Below, in pieces: positions 33,896 through 43,110 of a DNA stretch of 64,000 nucleotides. Origin of the DNA: Xylophilus sp. GW821-FHT01B05 (GTDB lineage: Bacteria; Pseudomonadota; Gammaproteobacteria; Burkholderiales; Burkholderiaceae_C); the NCBI GenBank assembly GCA_038961845.1, contig CP152408.1, forward strand, positions 1,054,001 to 1,118,000. The letters run 5' to 3'. Within the stretch, counting starts at the first letter, position 1; every line of letters starts with the position of its first letter. A model generated the notes under the pieces. It had not been told where the DNA came from. It was given only the letters and a program-made list of their open reading frames with translations, and did not search any database. Position numbers and translations under genes: made by a program.

Positions 33896-34804
33896 ATGCT
33901 CGCCCGACTCCAGCAACGCATCCTCTTCGGCTTCGTCGTGGCGATCTGCGCCTGGGGCCTGTTGTGGTGGCGCTGGTCGCCCGCGCTGGCCGTGGCCGGC
34001 ATGGTGTTGCTGCTGTTGGGCCATACGCTGGTGCTGGGCCTGGAATGCGTGGCGGTGGGCGTGGCCAACCGGCGCGATCCGGCGCCTGCGCCGCAGGCCC
34101 TGCAACTGCTGCGGGCCTGGGGGCAGGAAACGCTGATGGCGCTGCGCGTCTTCTGCTGGCGCCAGCCGTTCCGGCCCGACGCCGTGCCCGACTACCTGCC
34201 GACCAACGGCAGCGCCCAGGGCCGCCAGGGCGTGGTGCTGCTGCACGGGCTGGTGTGCAACCGCGGCTTCTGGGCGCCCTGGATGACCGAGCTGCGCCGG
34301 CGCGGCGTGCCCTGCGTGGCAGTCAACCTGGAGCCAGTGTTTGCCGCCTCGATAGACGACTACGTGCCCCAGGTCGAGGCCGCGGTGGCGCAGGTCGCGG
34401 CGGCCACGGGCCGGCCACCGCTGCTGCTGTGCCACAGCATGGGCGGCCTGGCGGCACGCGCCTGGCTGCGCTGGGCCGGTGATGCGCGCCGGGTGCGGCG
34501 CATCGTCACCATCGGCTCGCCACACCACGGCACCGCGCTGGCGGCCTTCAGCCACACCGGCAACGGCCTGCAGATGCGCCTGGACAGCGCCTGGCTGCAG
34601 GCGCTGGCGCAGACCGAGAGCACAGAGCGCCGCGCGCTCTTCAGTTGCTGGTACTCCAATTGCGACCAGATCGTGTTCCCGGCCTCGACCGCCACGCTGG
34701 CGGGCGCCGACAGCTACTTCGTGCCCGGCCTGCCGCATGTGGCGCTGGCCTTTCATCCGCCGCTGATGGCTGCGGTGCTGGATGAGATCGCGCCACGCCG
34801 ATAA
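33896..34804 (+). CDS. alpha/beta hydrolase (lipase/esterase-like)
   Basis: 302-residue hydrolase from the ATG at 33896 (MLARLQQRILFGF). Two N-terminal hydrophobic segments (about residues 7-50) suggest a membrane anchor. The hydrolase core starts with the oxyanion motif VVLLHGLVCNRGFW. It contains the nucleophile Ser in LLCHSMGGLAAR, GSPHHGTALA, and a late His in GLPHVALAF. It is similar to triacylglycerol-lipase and PGAP1-like proteins. The open frame reaches back to 32075 only because it is open opposite fadD. Its stop codon overlaps the Fur-box candidate of the receptor gene downstream. Confidence 0.88.
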   Translation: MLARLQQRILFGFVVAICAWGLLWWRWSPALAVAGMVLLLLGHTLVLGLECVAVGVANRRDPAPAPQALQLLRAWGQETLMALRVFCWRQPFRPDAVPDYLPTNGSAQGRQGVVLLHGLVCNRGFWAPWMTELRRRGVPCVAVNLEPVFAASIDDYVPQVEAAVAQVAAATGRPPLLLCHSMGGLAARAWLRWAGDARRVRRIVTIGSPHHGTALAAFSHTGNGLQMRLDSAWLQALAQTESTERRALFSCWYSNCDQIVFPASTATLAGADSYFVPGLPHVALAFHPPLMAAVLDEIAPRR

Positions 34805-34819
34805 ATGAGAATGGTTAGG
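34801..34819 (+). promoter_or_regulatory. candidate Fur box
   Basis: The sequence ATAAATGAGAATGGTTAGG matches the 19-base Fur consensus (GATAATGATAATCATTATC) at about 11 positions, including the central AATGA.AAT core and TTA. It lies 104 bp before the siderophore-receptor ATG and overlaps the stop of the preceding hydrolase. Iron-dependent repression of the receptor and reductase genes is inferred. Confidence 0.6.
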
Positions 34820-34922
34820 ATTTAGAATCCTGGGGTTTTCCCCCATTCACCCCGGGCGCGCTCGCCGCCCGCGTCCGACGGGCTGTCAGGCCGCCTGTCC
34901 AGACCATACGAGGAAGAGACCC

Positions 34923-37055
34923 ATGTCGACCAGCCCTACGGGCCTGTGGTGTGGCGCCGCGCTGGCGCTGGCCGCCGCCGCTCCAGTTGGCGCGCAGACC
35001 GCGCCTGCCGCCGATGCCGCCGCGCCCCACACCACCGCGCTGCCTGAAATCATCGTGCAGGAGCGCGCGCAAGAGATCGGCTACCAGCCCAGGCGCGCCA
35101 CCACCGCCACCCGCACCGACGCCGCCATCCGCGATGTGCCGCAGGCCATCGCCGTGGTGCCGGCCGAGGTGCTGCAGGACCAGCAGGTGCGCAACATCGA
35201 CGAGGCGCTCTACAACGTCAGCGGCATTACCCAGGCCAACACGCTGGGCGGCACGCAGGACGCGCTGATCAAGCGCGGCTTTGGCTACAACCGCGACGGC
35301 TCCATCCTGCGCGACGGCGTGCGCACCGTGCTGGCGCGCAATCTCACCTACACCACCGAGCGGGTGGAAGTGCTCAAGGGCCCGTCCTCGGTGCTGTATG
35401 GCGTGATCGATCCGGGCGGCATCGTCAACATGGTCACCAAGAAGCCGCAACTGGCCTTCGCCGGGCAGGCGGCGGTCACCAAATCCAACCTGGGCTCTGG
35501 CGCCTCGCTCGACCTGACCGGCCCGCTGGGCGAGAACGGCCTGGCCTACCGGCTGATTGCCGACTACAGCGACACGCACTACTGGCGCAATTTCGGTACC
35601 AACCGCCAGTCGGTGATCGCGCCTTCCATCGCCTGGTACGGCGGCGCCACCACGGTGCGCGTGTCCTACGAGCACACCGAGTACGAGCAGCCCTTCGACC
35701 GTGGCACCGTCATCGACAGCCGCACCGGCAAGCCGGTGGCCACGCCGCGCGAGCGCCGCTTCGACGAGGCCTACAACCGCACCATCGGCGACTCGGACTT
35801 CTTCACCGTGCAGGCCCAGCACGCGCTCAACAGCGACTGGAAGCTCAACGGCACCTACAGCTACAACCGCAACCGCTACGACGACTACCAGGCGCGCGCG
35901 GTGTCGCTGAACCCGACCACCGGCGCGCTGACGCGGCGGCCCGACGGCACGCGCGGCGCGCTCAGCCAGCAGCATGTGCTGCAGCTCAACGCCCAGGGCA
36001 ATCTGCAGGCCGGCGGCCTGCGCCACGAGCTGCTGGCCGGCGTGGACCTGGAAGACAGCAACATCTACCGCCGAGATCTGATCCGCGGCAGCAACGACAG
36101 CAGCTTCAATATCTACAACCCGGTGTACGGCCTGCTGCCGTATTCCACCAATGTCAGCGCTGCCGACAGCGACCAGCGCGACAAGCTGCAGTCGGCCTCG
36201 CTGTTCGTGCAGGACTCGGTCCGCCTGAGCCCGCAGTGGCTGCTGCAGGCCGGCGCGCGCTACCAGAGCTACCACGAGATCGCCGGCAAGGGCCGGCCCT
36301 TCAACGTCAACACCGACGTCGATGGCCGCAAGTTCATCCCGCGCCTGGGCGTGGTCTACCAGCCCGATGCGCTCTGGTCCTTCTATGGCAGCTACAGCCA
36401 GTCCTTCAAGCCCAACACCTCGATTGCCTCGCGCATCGATGCGCTCGCGCCCGAGCAGGGCCAGGCCTGGGAAGTGGGCGCCAAGCTCGACATGCCACAG
36501 GGCCTGGCCGTCACCGCCGCGCTCTACGACATCCGCAAGAAGAACGTGCAGGTGTCCGAGACGCAGAGCAATGGCGACATCGCCGTGCGCGCGGCCGGCC
36601 GGGCGCGCTCGCGCGGCTTCGAGCTGGACGCGGCCGGCAGCCTCACGCGGCAGTGGAAGCTGATCGGCTCCTATGCCTACACCGACGCCAAGGTCACGCA
36701 AGACCCGGTGCTGGCCGGCAAGCAGTTGCAGAACGTGGCGCGCAACACCACCTCACTGTTTGCCACGCACGACTTCGGCCGCGACGCCTGGGGCGGCCGC
36801 TGGCGCGCCGGCGGTGGTGCCCGCCACGTGGGCCGCCGCGCGGGCGACAGCGCCAACAGTTTCTTCCTTGATGCCTACACCGTGGCCGATGCCTTCGTCG
36901 CCTACGAGCGCAACTGGGACGGCCGCTTGCTGCGCCTGCAGCTCAACATCAAGAACCTGTTCGACAAGACCTACTACCCGTCGGCGGCCAACAACGTCTA
37001 TGTGGCTTTGGGCGAGGCGCGCCAGGCCGTTCTGCGTGCAAGCGTGGACTTCTAG
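34923..37055 (+). CDS. TonB-dependent siderophore receptor
   Basis: 710-residue outer-membrane receptor importing a ferric siderophore. A signal peptide ends at GAQT near residue 25. The plug domain follows (about 60-170; ATRTDAAIRDVPQAIAVVP, VEVLKGPSSVLYGVIDPGGIVNMVTKKP), then a 22-strand barrel closing with a terminal aromatic (RASVDF). The plug pattern is that of FhuA/FpvA-type hydroxamate or mixed-ligand receptors, but the siderophore cannot be named. It probably pairs with the PepSY/flavodoxin reductase encoded downstream and is controlled by the Fur box upstream. No siderophore synthesis genes are present, so it may take up foreign siderophores. Confidence 0.94.
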   Translation: MSTSPTGLWCGAALALAAAAPVGAQTAPAADAAAPHTTALPEIIVQERAQEIGYQPRRATTATRTDAAIRDVPQAIAVVPAEVLQDQQVRNIDEALYNVSGITQANTLGGTQDALIKRGFGYNRDGSILRDGVRTVLARNLTYTTERVEVLKGPSSVLYGVIDPGGIVNMVTKKPQLAFAGQAAVTKSNLGSGASLDLTGPLGENGLAYRLIADYSDTHYWRNFGTNRQSVIAPSIAWYGGATTVRVSYEHTEYEQPFDRGTVIDSRTGKPVATPRERRFDEAYNRTIGDSDFFTVQAQHALNSDWKLNGTYSYNRNRYDDYQARAVSLNPTTGALTRRPDGTRGALSQQHVLQLNAQGNLQAGGLRHELLAGVDLEDSNIYRRDLIRGSNDSSFNIYNPVYGLLPYSTNVSAADSDQRDKLQSASLFVQDSVRLSPQWLLQAGARYQSYHEIAGKGRPFNVNTDVDGRKFIPRLGVVYQPDALWSFYGSYSQSFKPNTSIASRIDALAPEQGQAWEVGAKLDMPQGLAVTAALYDIRKKNVQVSETQSNGDIAVRAAGRARSRGFELDAAGSLTRQWKLIGSYAYTDAKVTQDPVLAGKQLQNVARNTTSLFATHDFGRDAWGGRWRAGGGARHVGRRAGDSANSFFLDAYTVADAFVAYERNWDGRLLRLQLNIKNLFDKTYYPSAANNVYVALGEARQAVLRASVDF

Positions 37056-37180
37056 TGGAACACCCCCAGGCTGCGCGCTTCGCGTCTTCGCCAACCCCCT
37101 TGCAGGGGGCACATCCAGCGGCCCGGCAAAGCCGGTTCCGCGGATGTCCTGGCATGGCCTGCTCCGCGGCCTTTGGTGTT
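37056..37180 (+). repeat. dispersed intergenic repeat, family B
   Basis: Full copy directly after the receptor stop: CACCCCCAGGCTGCGCGCTT, then CCCCCTTGCAGGGGG and CCGGCAAAGCCGG hairpins, then CTGCTCCGCGGCC. It separates the receptor from the reductase gene, so these two may be only partly co-transcribed. It is closely similar to the copy at 39762-39885. Confidence 0.8.
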
Positions 37181-37240
37181 TGTGCGGAGCGCGTGAGTAA
37201 TTAAGAAGAAGCAGCGGGCTCCAGCCCGCCGCCACCCGCG

Positions 37241-39760
37241 ATGGACATGTTCAAGAAAATCTGGTTCCAGCTGCACTGGTTTGTCGGCATCACCGCCGGC
37301 AGCGTGCTGGTCGTCATCGGCCTGACCGGGGCCGTGCTGGCCTTTCGCGAAGAGGTGGTGGATGCCATCAACCCCGGCGTGCGCCATGTTGCTCTGCGCG
37401 ACGCGCCGGTGCTGGCGCCGGCGCAACTGCTGGCCGGCGTGCAGCAGGCGCAGCCGGGGCGGGTGGTCACGACCCTGACGGTTTCCAGCGTTCCCGGCAC
37501 GGCGGCGCGCGCGCTGTTCGCGCCGCGCGAAGGCCAGCGCCGGGGCGAGGCGATCTACCTCGATCCCTACACCGGCGCGCAGCAGCCTGTGCTGCGCGGC
37601 GACGGCTTTTTCGACTGGGTCGAAGAGCTGCACCGCTGGCTGCTGCTGCCACGCCCGCAGGGCCGCATCGCGGCCGGCACCCTGGCGCTGTGCCTGATGG
37701 GGCTGGCGCTGTCGGGCCTGTACCTGCGCTGGCCACGCCGGCCGCTGAACTGGCGTGCCTGGCTCACTTTCGATCCCGCGTTGAAGGGCCGCTCCTTCCT
37801 GTGGGGCCTGCATTCGGTGCTGGGCACCTGGGCGTTGCTGATGTACCTGGTGTTCACCAGCACTGGCATCTACTGGGCCTTCGATGTGGTGCGTGACCAG
37901 GTCGATGCACTGGCGGGCTCACCGCGTCCACCGCGTGCGCCGGCCGCGCCCCGCAGCGGGCCGCCGGCTGAGCCCTTCACGGCCGATGAACTGGCGCGCG
38001 GCTGGGCGGTGTTTCAGCCCGCCGCCGGGCCCTGGGAAGAGGCGGTGCTGCGCCTGCCCGCGCGCTCTGGCCAGGCGCTGAGCGTCACCTGGCTGGCGCT
38101 GGATGCGCCGCACGAGCGCGCCCGCAACCGCATGAGCGTGCAGCCCGCCACTGGCGAGGTTAAGCAGGACGAGCGCTACGCCGACAAGACCATGGGCGGC
38201 CGTTTCCTGGCCGCCATCTACCCGCTGCACATGGGCACCTACTTCGGCCTGCCCGGCCGCATCGTCATGGCCTTGGCGGCGCTGGGCCTGCCTGCATTCG
38301 CCATCACCGGCTGGATGCTCTACCTGGACCGGCGCCGCAAGAAGCGCGCGCTCAAATTGGAGCGCGCCCGCATGCCCGCAGCCGCGCCCATGGCCGGGGA
38401 GGGCGTGCTGGTGGCCTATGCCAGTCAGTCAGGCACGGCCAAGCGCATCGCCTTGCAAAGCGCTGCGGCGCTGCAGGCGGCAGGCGTGGCTGCGACGGTG
38501 CAGCCCTTGGGGCGGCTCGATCTGGAGCAACTGCGCCACCACCGGCGCGCGCTCATCGTCGCCAGCACCTTTGGCGACGGCGATCCGCCCGATAGTGCGC
38601 GCCGCTTTGCCCAGCAATTGGCGCACGGTAGCGGCGCCGCGCTGGCCCATCTGCAGTACGGGCTGCTGGCGCTGGGTGACAGGCACTACGCGCGCTTCTG
38701 CGGCTTTGGCCACACGCTGGACCACGGCCTGCAAAAGCTCGATGCGCAGCCGCTGTTTCCCATGGTCGAGGTCGATGACAGCGATGCCGTCGCGCTGGCG
38801 CGCTGGTCCGCCGCACTGGGTGCGCTCGCAGGCAGCGCGGTGGCATTGCCGGTAGAGGCGCCCGCAGCCTATCAACGCTGGCGCCTGACCGAACGCAAGC
38901 TGCTCAACCCAGGCAGCAGCGGCGGCCCGTTGTTCGAACTGACACTGACCCCCGCCACGCCAGAGGCCATGCAAGACTGGCGCGCCGGCGCGCTGCTGGA
39001 CCTGCTGCCGCGCCATGCGCCAGAGCAGGTCGCGCTCAGTTTGCAGGCCTTGGGCATGGATGGCGAAGGCACGCTGGCCGAGCAGCTGTCGCGCAGCGCC
39101 CTGCCCGCGCCGGGCAGCAGCTTTGCCTCTGCCCAGGCGCTGGCCGACAGCCTGCAGCCGCTCAGCCCGCGCCGCTACTCGGTCGCCTCGCTGCCGCAGG
39201 ACGGCAGCCTGCAACTGCTGGTACGCCAGGAGCGGCATGAGAACGGCCTGGGCCTGGCCTCGGGTTGGCTCACCGCCCATGCGCCCCTGGGCGCAGAGCT
39301 GGAGCTGTGCCTGATCGACAACCCGGCCTTCGCGCCCGCCGTGGGTGATGTGCCCTGTATCTTCATCGGCAATGGCTCGGGCCTGGCTGGTCTGCGCTCG
39401 CATCTGCGCGCGCGCGTGGCCGCAGGCCGGCGGCGCAACTGGCTGCTGTTTGGCGAGCGCCAGCGCGCGCATGACCTGTTGTGCGATGCCGAGATCACGC
39501 AATGGCTGGCCCAGGGCCAACTGGAGCTGCTGGACCGCGTGTTCTCGCGCGACCAGGCCAGCCGCATCTATGTGCAGGACCGGCTGCGCGAGCAGGCCGA
39601 TGTGCTGCGCGATTGGCTGGCGCAAGGCGCCGTGCTGTTCGTCTGCGGCAGCCTGGACGGCATGGCGGCGGGCGTGGATGCGGCACTGACTGACATCCTG
39701 GGCGCTGCCACATTGGAGGATCTAATCGCCGAAGGCCGCTACCGACGCGACATTTATTGA
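37241..39760 (+). CDS. PepSY membrane / flavodoxin / ferredoxin-reductase fusion (ferric-siderophore reductase)
   Basis: 839-residue multidomain protein. Residues 1-365 are a PepSY-associated membrane module with about four helices (FVGITAGSVLVVIGLTGAVLAF first). Residues 385-525 form a flavodoxin domain (VLVAYASQSGTAKRIALQSA, STFGDGDPPDS). From about 545 on comes a CPR/CysJ-type FAD domain (RRYSVASLPQDG) and an NADPH-binding domain (LFGERQRAHDLLCDAEI, VQDRLREQADVL). Electrons would pass from NADPH through FAD and FMN to the membrane part, reducing siderophore-bound iron in the periplasm. This role is inferred from the upstream receptor and Fur box. Full length; no frameshift. Confidence 0.87.
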   Translation: MDMFKKIWFQLHWFVGITAGSVLVVIGLTGAVLAFREEVVDAINPGVRHVALRDAPVLAPAQLLAGVQQAQPGRVVTTLTVSSVPGTAARALFAPREGQRRGEAIYLDPYTGAQQPVLRGDGFFDWVEELHRWLLLPRPQGRIAAGTLALCLMGLALSGLYLRWPRRPLNWRAWLTFDPALKGRSFLWGLHSVLGTWALLMYLVFTSTGIYWAFDVVRDQVDALAGSPRPPRAPAAPRSGPPAEPFTADELARGWAVFQPAAGPWEEAVLRLPARSGQALSVTWLALDAPHERARNRMSVQPATGEVKQDERYADKTMGGRFLAAIYPLHMGTYFGLPGRIVMALAALGLPAFAITGWMLYLDRRRKKRALKLERARMPAAAPMAGEGVLVAYASQSGTAKRIALQSAAALQAAGVAATVQPLGRLDLEQLRHHRRALIVASTFGDGDPPDSARRFAQQLAHGSGAALAHLQYGLLALGDRHYARFCGFGHTLDHGLQKLDAQPLFPMVEVDDSDAVALARWSAALGALAGSAVALPVEAPAAYQRWRLTERKLLNPGSSGGPLFELTLTPATPEAMQDWRAGALLDLLPRHAPEQVALSLQALGMDGEGTLAEQLSRSALPAPGSSFASAQALADSLQPLSPRRYSVASLPQDGSLQLLVRQERHENGLGLASGWLTAHAPLGAELELCLIDNPAFAPAVGDVPCIFIGNGSGLAGLRSHLRARVAAGRRRNWLLFGERQRAHDLLCDAEITQWLAQGQLELLDRVFSRDQASRIYVQDRLREQADVLRDWLAQGAVLFVCGSLDGMAAGVDAALTDILGAATLEDLIAEGRYRRDIY

Positions 39761-39761
39761 A

Positions 39762-39885
39762 ACACCCCCAGGCTTCGCGCACTGCGTGTCGCTGCGCCAA
39801 CCCCCTTGCAGGGGGCACATCCAGCGGCCCGGCAAGCCGGTTCCGCGGATGTTTGCGCCTGGCCTGCTCCGCGGCCTTTTGCATT
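39762..39885 (+). repeat. dispersed intergenic repeat, family B
   Basis: Second full copy of the repeat in the same orientation as 37056-37180, so the reductase gene is bracketed by direct copies. It has the same CCCCCTTGCAGGGGG and CCGGC..GCCGG hairpins. The remaining 130 bp before the aldehyde dehydrogenase gene show no clear promoter. Confidence 0.8.
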
Positions 39886-40019
39886 GGGTGGTTTCATCCG
39901 CCGCATGTAGTGCATGGCTCGACGTCTACTGCCCTCCGGGCGGACGCCATTGACAGTCCGCTCACGGCTCTCACATACTGAAATTCGCCGAGGCCTCGGC
40001 GTTTTCAGGAGCGCCCGTG

Positions 40020-41444
40020 ATGCCAGACCTCGTGCCCGACACCGCAGCGGACGCAGACGCGCTGGGCGCGCTGCTGGCGCGCCAGCAGGCCGCCTTTGCT
40101 GCGGCGCCTTACCCCTCGCTGGAGCAACGCCGCAGCACGCTGCGCCGCCTGCGCGCGGCGATCCGCCAGCATGCTGCGGCACTCGCTGAAGCCGCCAAGC
40201 GCGATTTCAGTGCACGCGCCGAGGCCGAGACCATGATGGTCGACGTGCTGCCCAGCGTGCTGCACATCAACCACCTGCTGGGCGGTTTGCGGCGCTGGAT
40301 GAAGCCTTCGCGGCGGCATACGGAGTTGCTGTTCCTGAGCAACCGTGCCTACGTCATGTACCAGCCCAAGGGCGTGGTCGGTGTGGTCGTGCCGTGGAAC
40401 TTCCCCATCTACCTGGCGCTGGGCCCGCTGGCTACCGCGCTGGCGGCCGGCAACCGCTGCATGGTGAAGACCTCTGAATTCGCGCCGCAGACCTCGCATG
40501 CGCTGCGAACGATGTTGGCGGAGGTCTTCGCAGCAGATGAAGTGGCCGTGGTCGAGGGCGATGCTGAGGTGGCGCGGTGCTTCACCGCATTGCCCTTCGA
40601 CCACCAGGTCTTCACCGGCTCACCAGAGGTGGGTCGCCATGTGATGCGCGCCGCGGCCGACAACCTGACGCCAGTGACGCTGGAGCTGGGCGGCAAGTCG
40701 CCGGCCGTGGTGTCGCGCAGCGCCACCTTGGCGGTGGCGGCACGCCGCATCGCGCATGGCAAGACGGTCAACAGCGGCCAGACCTGTGTCGCGCCCGACT
40801 ACGCGCTGGTGCCAGAAGAGCTGGCCGACACCTTCGCCGCTGAAGTGCTGGCTGCGGCCGGCAAGTTCTTCCCGCCCGGCAGCGAGGACTACACGGCGGT
40901 GATCCACGACCGTGCTTACCAGCGCCAGCAGGCCTTGCTCGACGATGCCCGCGCCAAGGGTGCGCGCGTGCTGAGCAGCCAGATGTCCGATCAGGGCCGG
41001 CGCCTGCCGCTGCAGGTGGTGCTGGGCGTGACGCCCGACATGCGCCTGGCGCGCGAGGAAATCTTTGGCCCGATCCTGCCGGTCTTCACCTACCGTGGCA
41101 TGGACGATGCCATTGCCCATATCCAGCGCGGCACGCGCCCGCTGGCGCTCTACTACTTCGGCCATGACAAGTCCGAGTCCGATGCCCTGCTGCAGCGCAC
41201 GCACGCGGGCGGCGTCACCTTGAACGACTGGGGCTGGCATGTGGTGAACCACGATTTGCCGTTTGGCGGCATCGGCACCTCGGGCATGGGCAACTACCAC
41301 GGCGCCGAGGGCTTTCGCGAGCTGTCGCATGGCAAGGCGGTGTTTGCCGAGCAGCGCTGGTTCCCGATAGAGCTGTTCCACCCGCCCTATGGCAGTTGGG
41401 TGCAGCGGCTGGCGCTGAGGCTGTTCCTGCGCGCAAAGCGGTAG
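40020..41444 (+). CDS. coniferyl-aldehyde dehydrogenase-like aldehyde dehydrogenase
   Basis: 474-residue NAD(P)-dependent aldehyde dehydrogenase. The nucleotide-binding region is VVVPWNFPIYLALGP, the general-base Glu lies in TLELGGKSPAVV, and the catalytic Cys is in NSGQTCVAPDY. The C-terminal pattern (WGWHVVNHDLPFGGIGTSGMG and a hydrophobic end) matches class-3/CALDH-type enzymes that oxidise aromatic or fatty aldehydes. The start is the ATG at 40020, preceded by CAGGAG; a GTG just before it also fits. It is followed 40 bp later by a GMC alcohol dehydrogenase, suggesting successive alcohol-to-acid oxidation. Confidence 0.9.
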   Translation: MPDLVPDTAADADALGALLARQQAAFAAAPYPSLEQRRSTLRRLRAAIRQHAAALAEAAKRDFSARAEAETMMVDVLPSVLHINHLLGGLRRWMKPSRRHTELLFLSNRAYVMYQPKGVVGVVVPWNFPIYLALGPLATALAAGNRCMVKTSEFAPQTSHALRTMLAEVFAADEVAVVEGDAEVARCFTALPFDHQVFTGSPEVGRHVMRAAADNLTPVTLELGGKSPAVVSRSATLAVAARRIAHGKTVNSGQTCVAPDYALVPEELADTFAAEVLAAAGKFFPPGSEDYTAVIHDRAYQRQQALLDDARAKGARVLSSQMSDQGRRLPLQVVLGVTPDMRLAREEIFGPILPVFTYRGMDDAIAHIQRGTRPLALYYFGHDKSESDALLQRTHAGGVTLNDWGWHVVNHDLPFGGIGTSGMGNYHGAEGFRELSHGKAVFAEQRWFPIELFHPPYGSWVQRLALRLFLRAKR

Positions 41445-41484
41445 ATCGCCAAGGTCCGCGCGCCATCACAAGAACGGAGACAGC

Positions 41485-43083
41485 ATGGAATTCGACTACG
41501 TCATCGTCGGTGCCGGCTCGGCCGGCTGTGTGCTTGCCAATCGCCTGAGCGCAGACCCGGCCGTCAGCGTCTGCCTGGTCGAGGCCGGCCCGCGCGACCG
41601 CTCACCCCTGATCCACATGCCCGGCGGCATCATCGGCATCCTGCCCACGCGGCATGTGAACTGGGCCTTCAAGACCGTGCCGCAGCACGGCCTGGGTGGT
41701 CGCCAGGGCTACCAGCCGCGCGGCAAGACGCTGGGCGGCAGCAGCGCCATCAACGCGATGATCTATATCCGCGGCCACCGCAGCGACTACGACGATTGGG
41801 CCGCGCTGGGCAACCCCGGCTGGTCCTATGACGAGGTGCTGCCCTGGTTCCGCCGCTCGGAAGACTTCCATGGTGGCGCGAATGCCTTCCATGGTGCCGG
41901 CGGCGAGTTGCACGTGGGCACGCTGGCCGCGCACCCGGCCACCCAGGCCTTCGTCGAGGCCGGGCGCGCGGCGGGGTATCCCGTCAACACCGACTTCAAT
42001 GCCGCCGAGCAGGAAGGTGTGGGTCACTACGACGTGACGATCCGCGACGGGCGCCGCTGCAGTGCCTCGGTGGCCTTCCTGCACCCACTGCGCGGCGTGC
42101 GCCCCAACCTGACGGTGCTGACCGGCGCGCATGCGACCGGCCTGGTGCTGGAGGGCAAGACGGTGCGCGGCGTGCAGCTGCGCATGAAGGGTCGCCCCTT
42201 GGAGCTGCGGGCCCGCCGCGAAACCCTGCTGGCGGCAGGCGCCTTCGGCACGCCGCAATTGCTGCTGCTGTCAGGCATAGGCAGCGAGGCCGCCTTGCAG
42301 CCGCACGGCATCGCGCAGCGCCATGCGTTGCCCGGCGTTGGCCAGGGGCTGGTGGACCATCCCGACTACGTGCTGCCTTACACCACCACCGACCGCTCGC
42401 TGGCCGGTCTGTCGCCGCGCGGCCTGGCGGCCATGGCAGGCGCCTTGTTCGAGTACCGCGCGCACCGTACCGGCCTGTTTGCCAGCAACTTTGCCGAGGC
42501 CGGCGGCTTTCTTCGCACCGACCCGGCGCTGGCCCGCCCGAATGTGCAATTGCATTGGGTGACCGGCATCGTCGACGACCACAACCGCAAGCTGCACACG
42601 AGCCATGGCATGAGCTGCCATGTCTGCGTGCTCCGGCCCAAAAGCCAGGGCTCGGTCGGCCTGCAGTCGGCTGACCCGCTGGCGCCGCCGCGCATCGATC
42701 CCAACTTCCTGGCGCACGACGAAGACGTGGCGGTGCTGTTGAAAGGCTACCGGATGTCGCGCGAGATCATGGCCGCCGCGCCCTTGGCGCGCTATGCGCC
42801 GCAAGAGATGTACGTGGACAAGGTACACAGCGAGGACGAACTGGTGGCGCTGCTGCGCCGCCGCACCGACACCAACTACCACCCGGTCGGCAGTTGCCGC
42901 ATGGGCAGCGATGAGATGGCCGTGGTCGACCACCGGCTGCGCGTGCGCGGCCTGGAGCGCCTGCGCGTGATCGATGCATCCGTCATGCCGACGCTGGTGG
43001 GCGGCAACACCAACGCGCCCTCGATCATGATTGGCGAGAAGGGTGCGGCCATGGTGCTGGAGGACGCTGCCCCTATTCGCTGA
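41485..43083 (+). CDS. GMC family FAD-dependent alcohol dehydrogenase
   Basis: 532-residue flavoenzyme with the FAD-binding start DYVIVGAGSAGCVLANRL and GMC signatures (GKTLGGSSAINAMIYIRG; GAFGTPQLLLLSGIG). The C-terminal active-site region YHPVGSCRMG carries the conserved His, and VVDHRLRVRGLERLRVIDASVMP is the second signature. It resembles choline-dehydrogenase/AlkJ-type enzymes acting on primary alcohols and passing electrons to the quinone pool. It is co-oriented with the aldehyde dehydrogenase upstream and an Lrp-type regulator 27 bp downstream. The alcohol substrate is not known. Confidence 0.92.
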   Translation: MEFDYVIVGAGSAGCVLANRLSADPAVSVCLVEAGPRDRSPLIHMPGGIIGILPTRHVNWAFKTVPQHGLGGRQGYQPRGKTLGGSSAINAMIYIRGHRSDYDDWAALGNPGWSYDEVLPWFRRSEDFHGGANAFHGAGGELHVGTLAAHPATQAFVEAGRAAGYPVNTDFNAAEQEGVGHYDVTIRDGRRCSASVAFLHPLRGVRPNLTVLTGAHATGLVLEGKTVRGVQLRMKGRPLELRARRETLLAAGAFGTPQLLLLSGIGSEAALQPHGIAQRHALPGVGQGLVDHPDYVLPYTTTDRSLAGLSPRGLAAMAGALFEYRAHRTGLFASNFAEAGGFLRTDPALARPNVQLHWVTGIVDDHNRKLHTSHGMSCHVCVLRPKSQGSVGLQSADPLAPPRIDPNFLAHDEDVAVLLKGYRMSREIMAAAPLARYAPQEMYVDKVHSEDELVALLRRRTDTNYHPVGSCRMGSDEMAVVDHRLRVRGLERLRVIDASVMPTLVGGNTNAPSIMIGEKGAAMVLEDAAPIR

Positions 43084-43110
43084 GCTGGATCTGCGCAACA
43101 AAGCTGCAAA

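Noticed and set aside
34923..39760. Siderophore biosynthesis locus
   Set aside because: Only a receptor and a reductase are present; no NRPS, NIS synthetase or hydroxylase genes are nearby.
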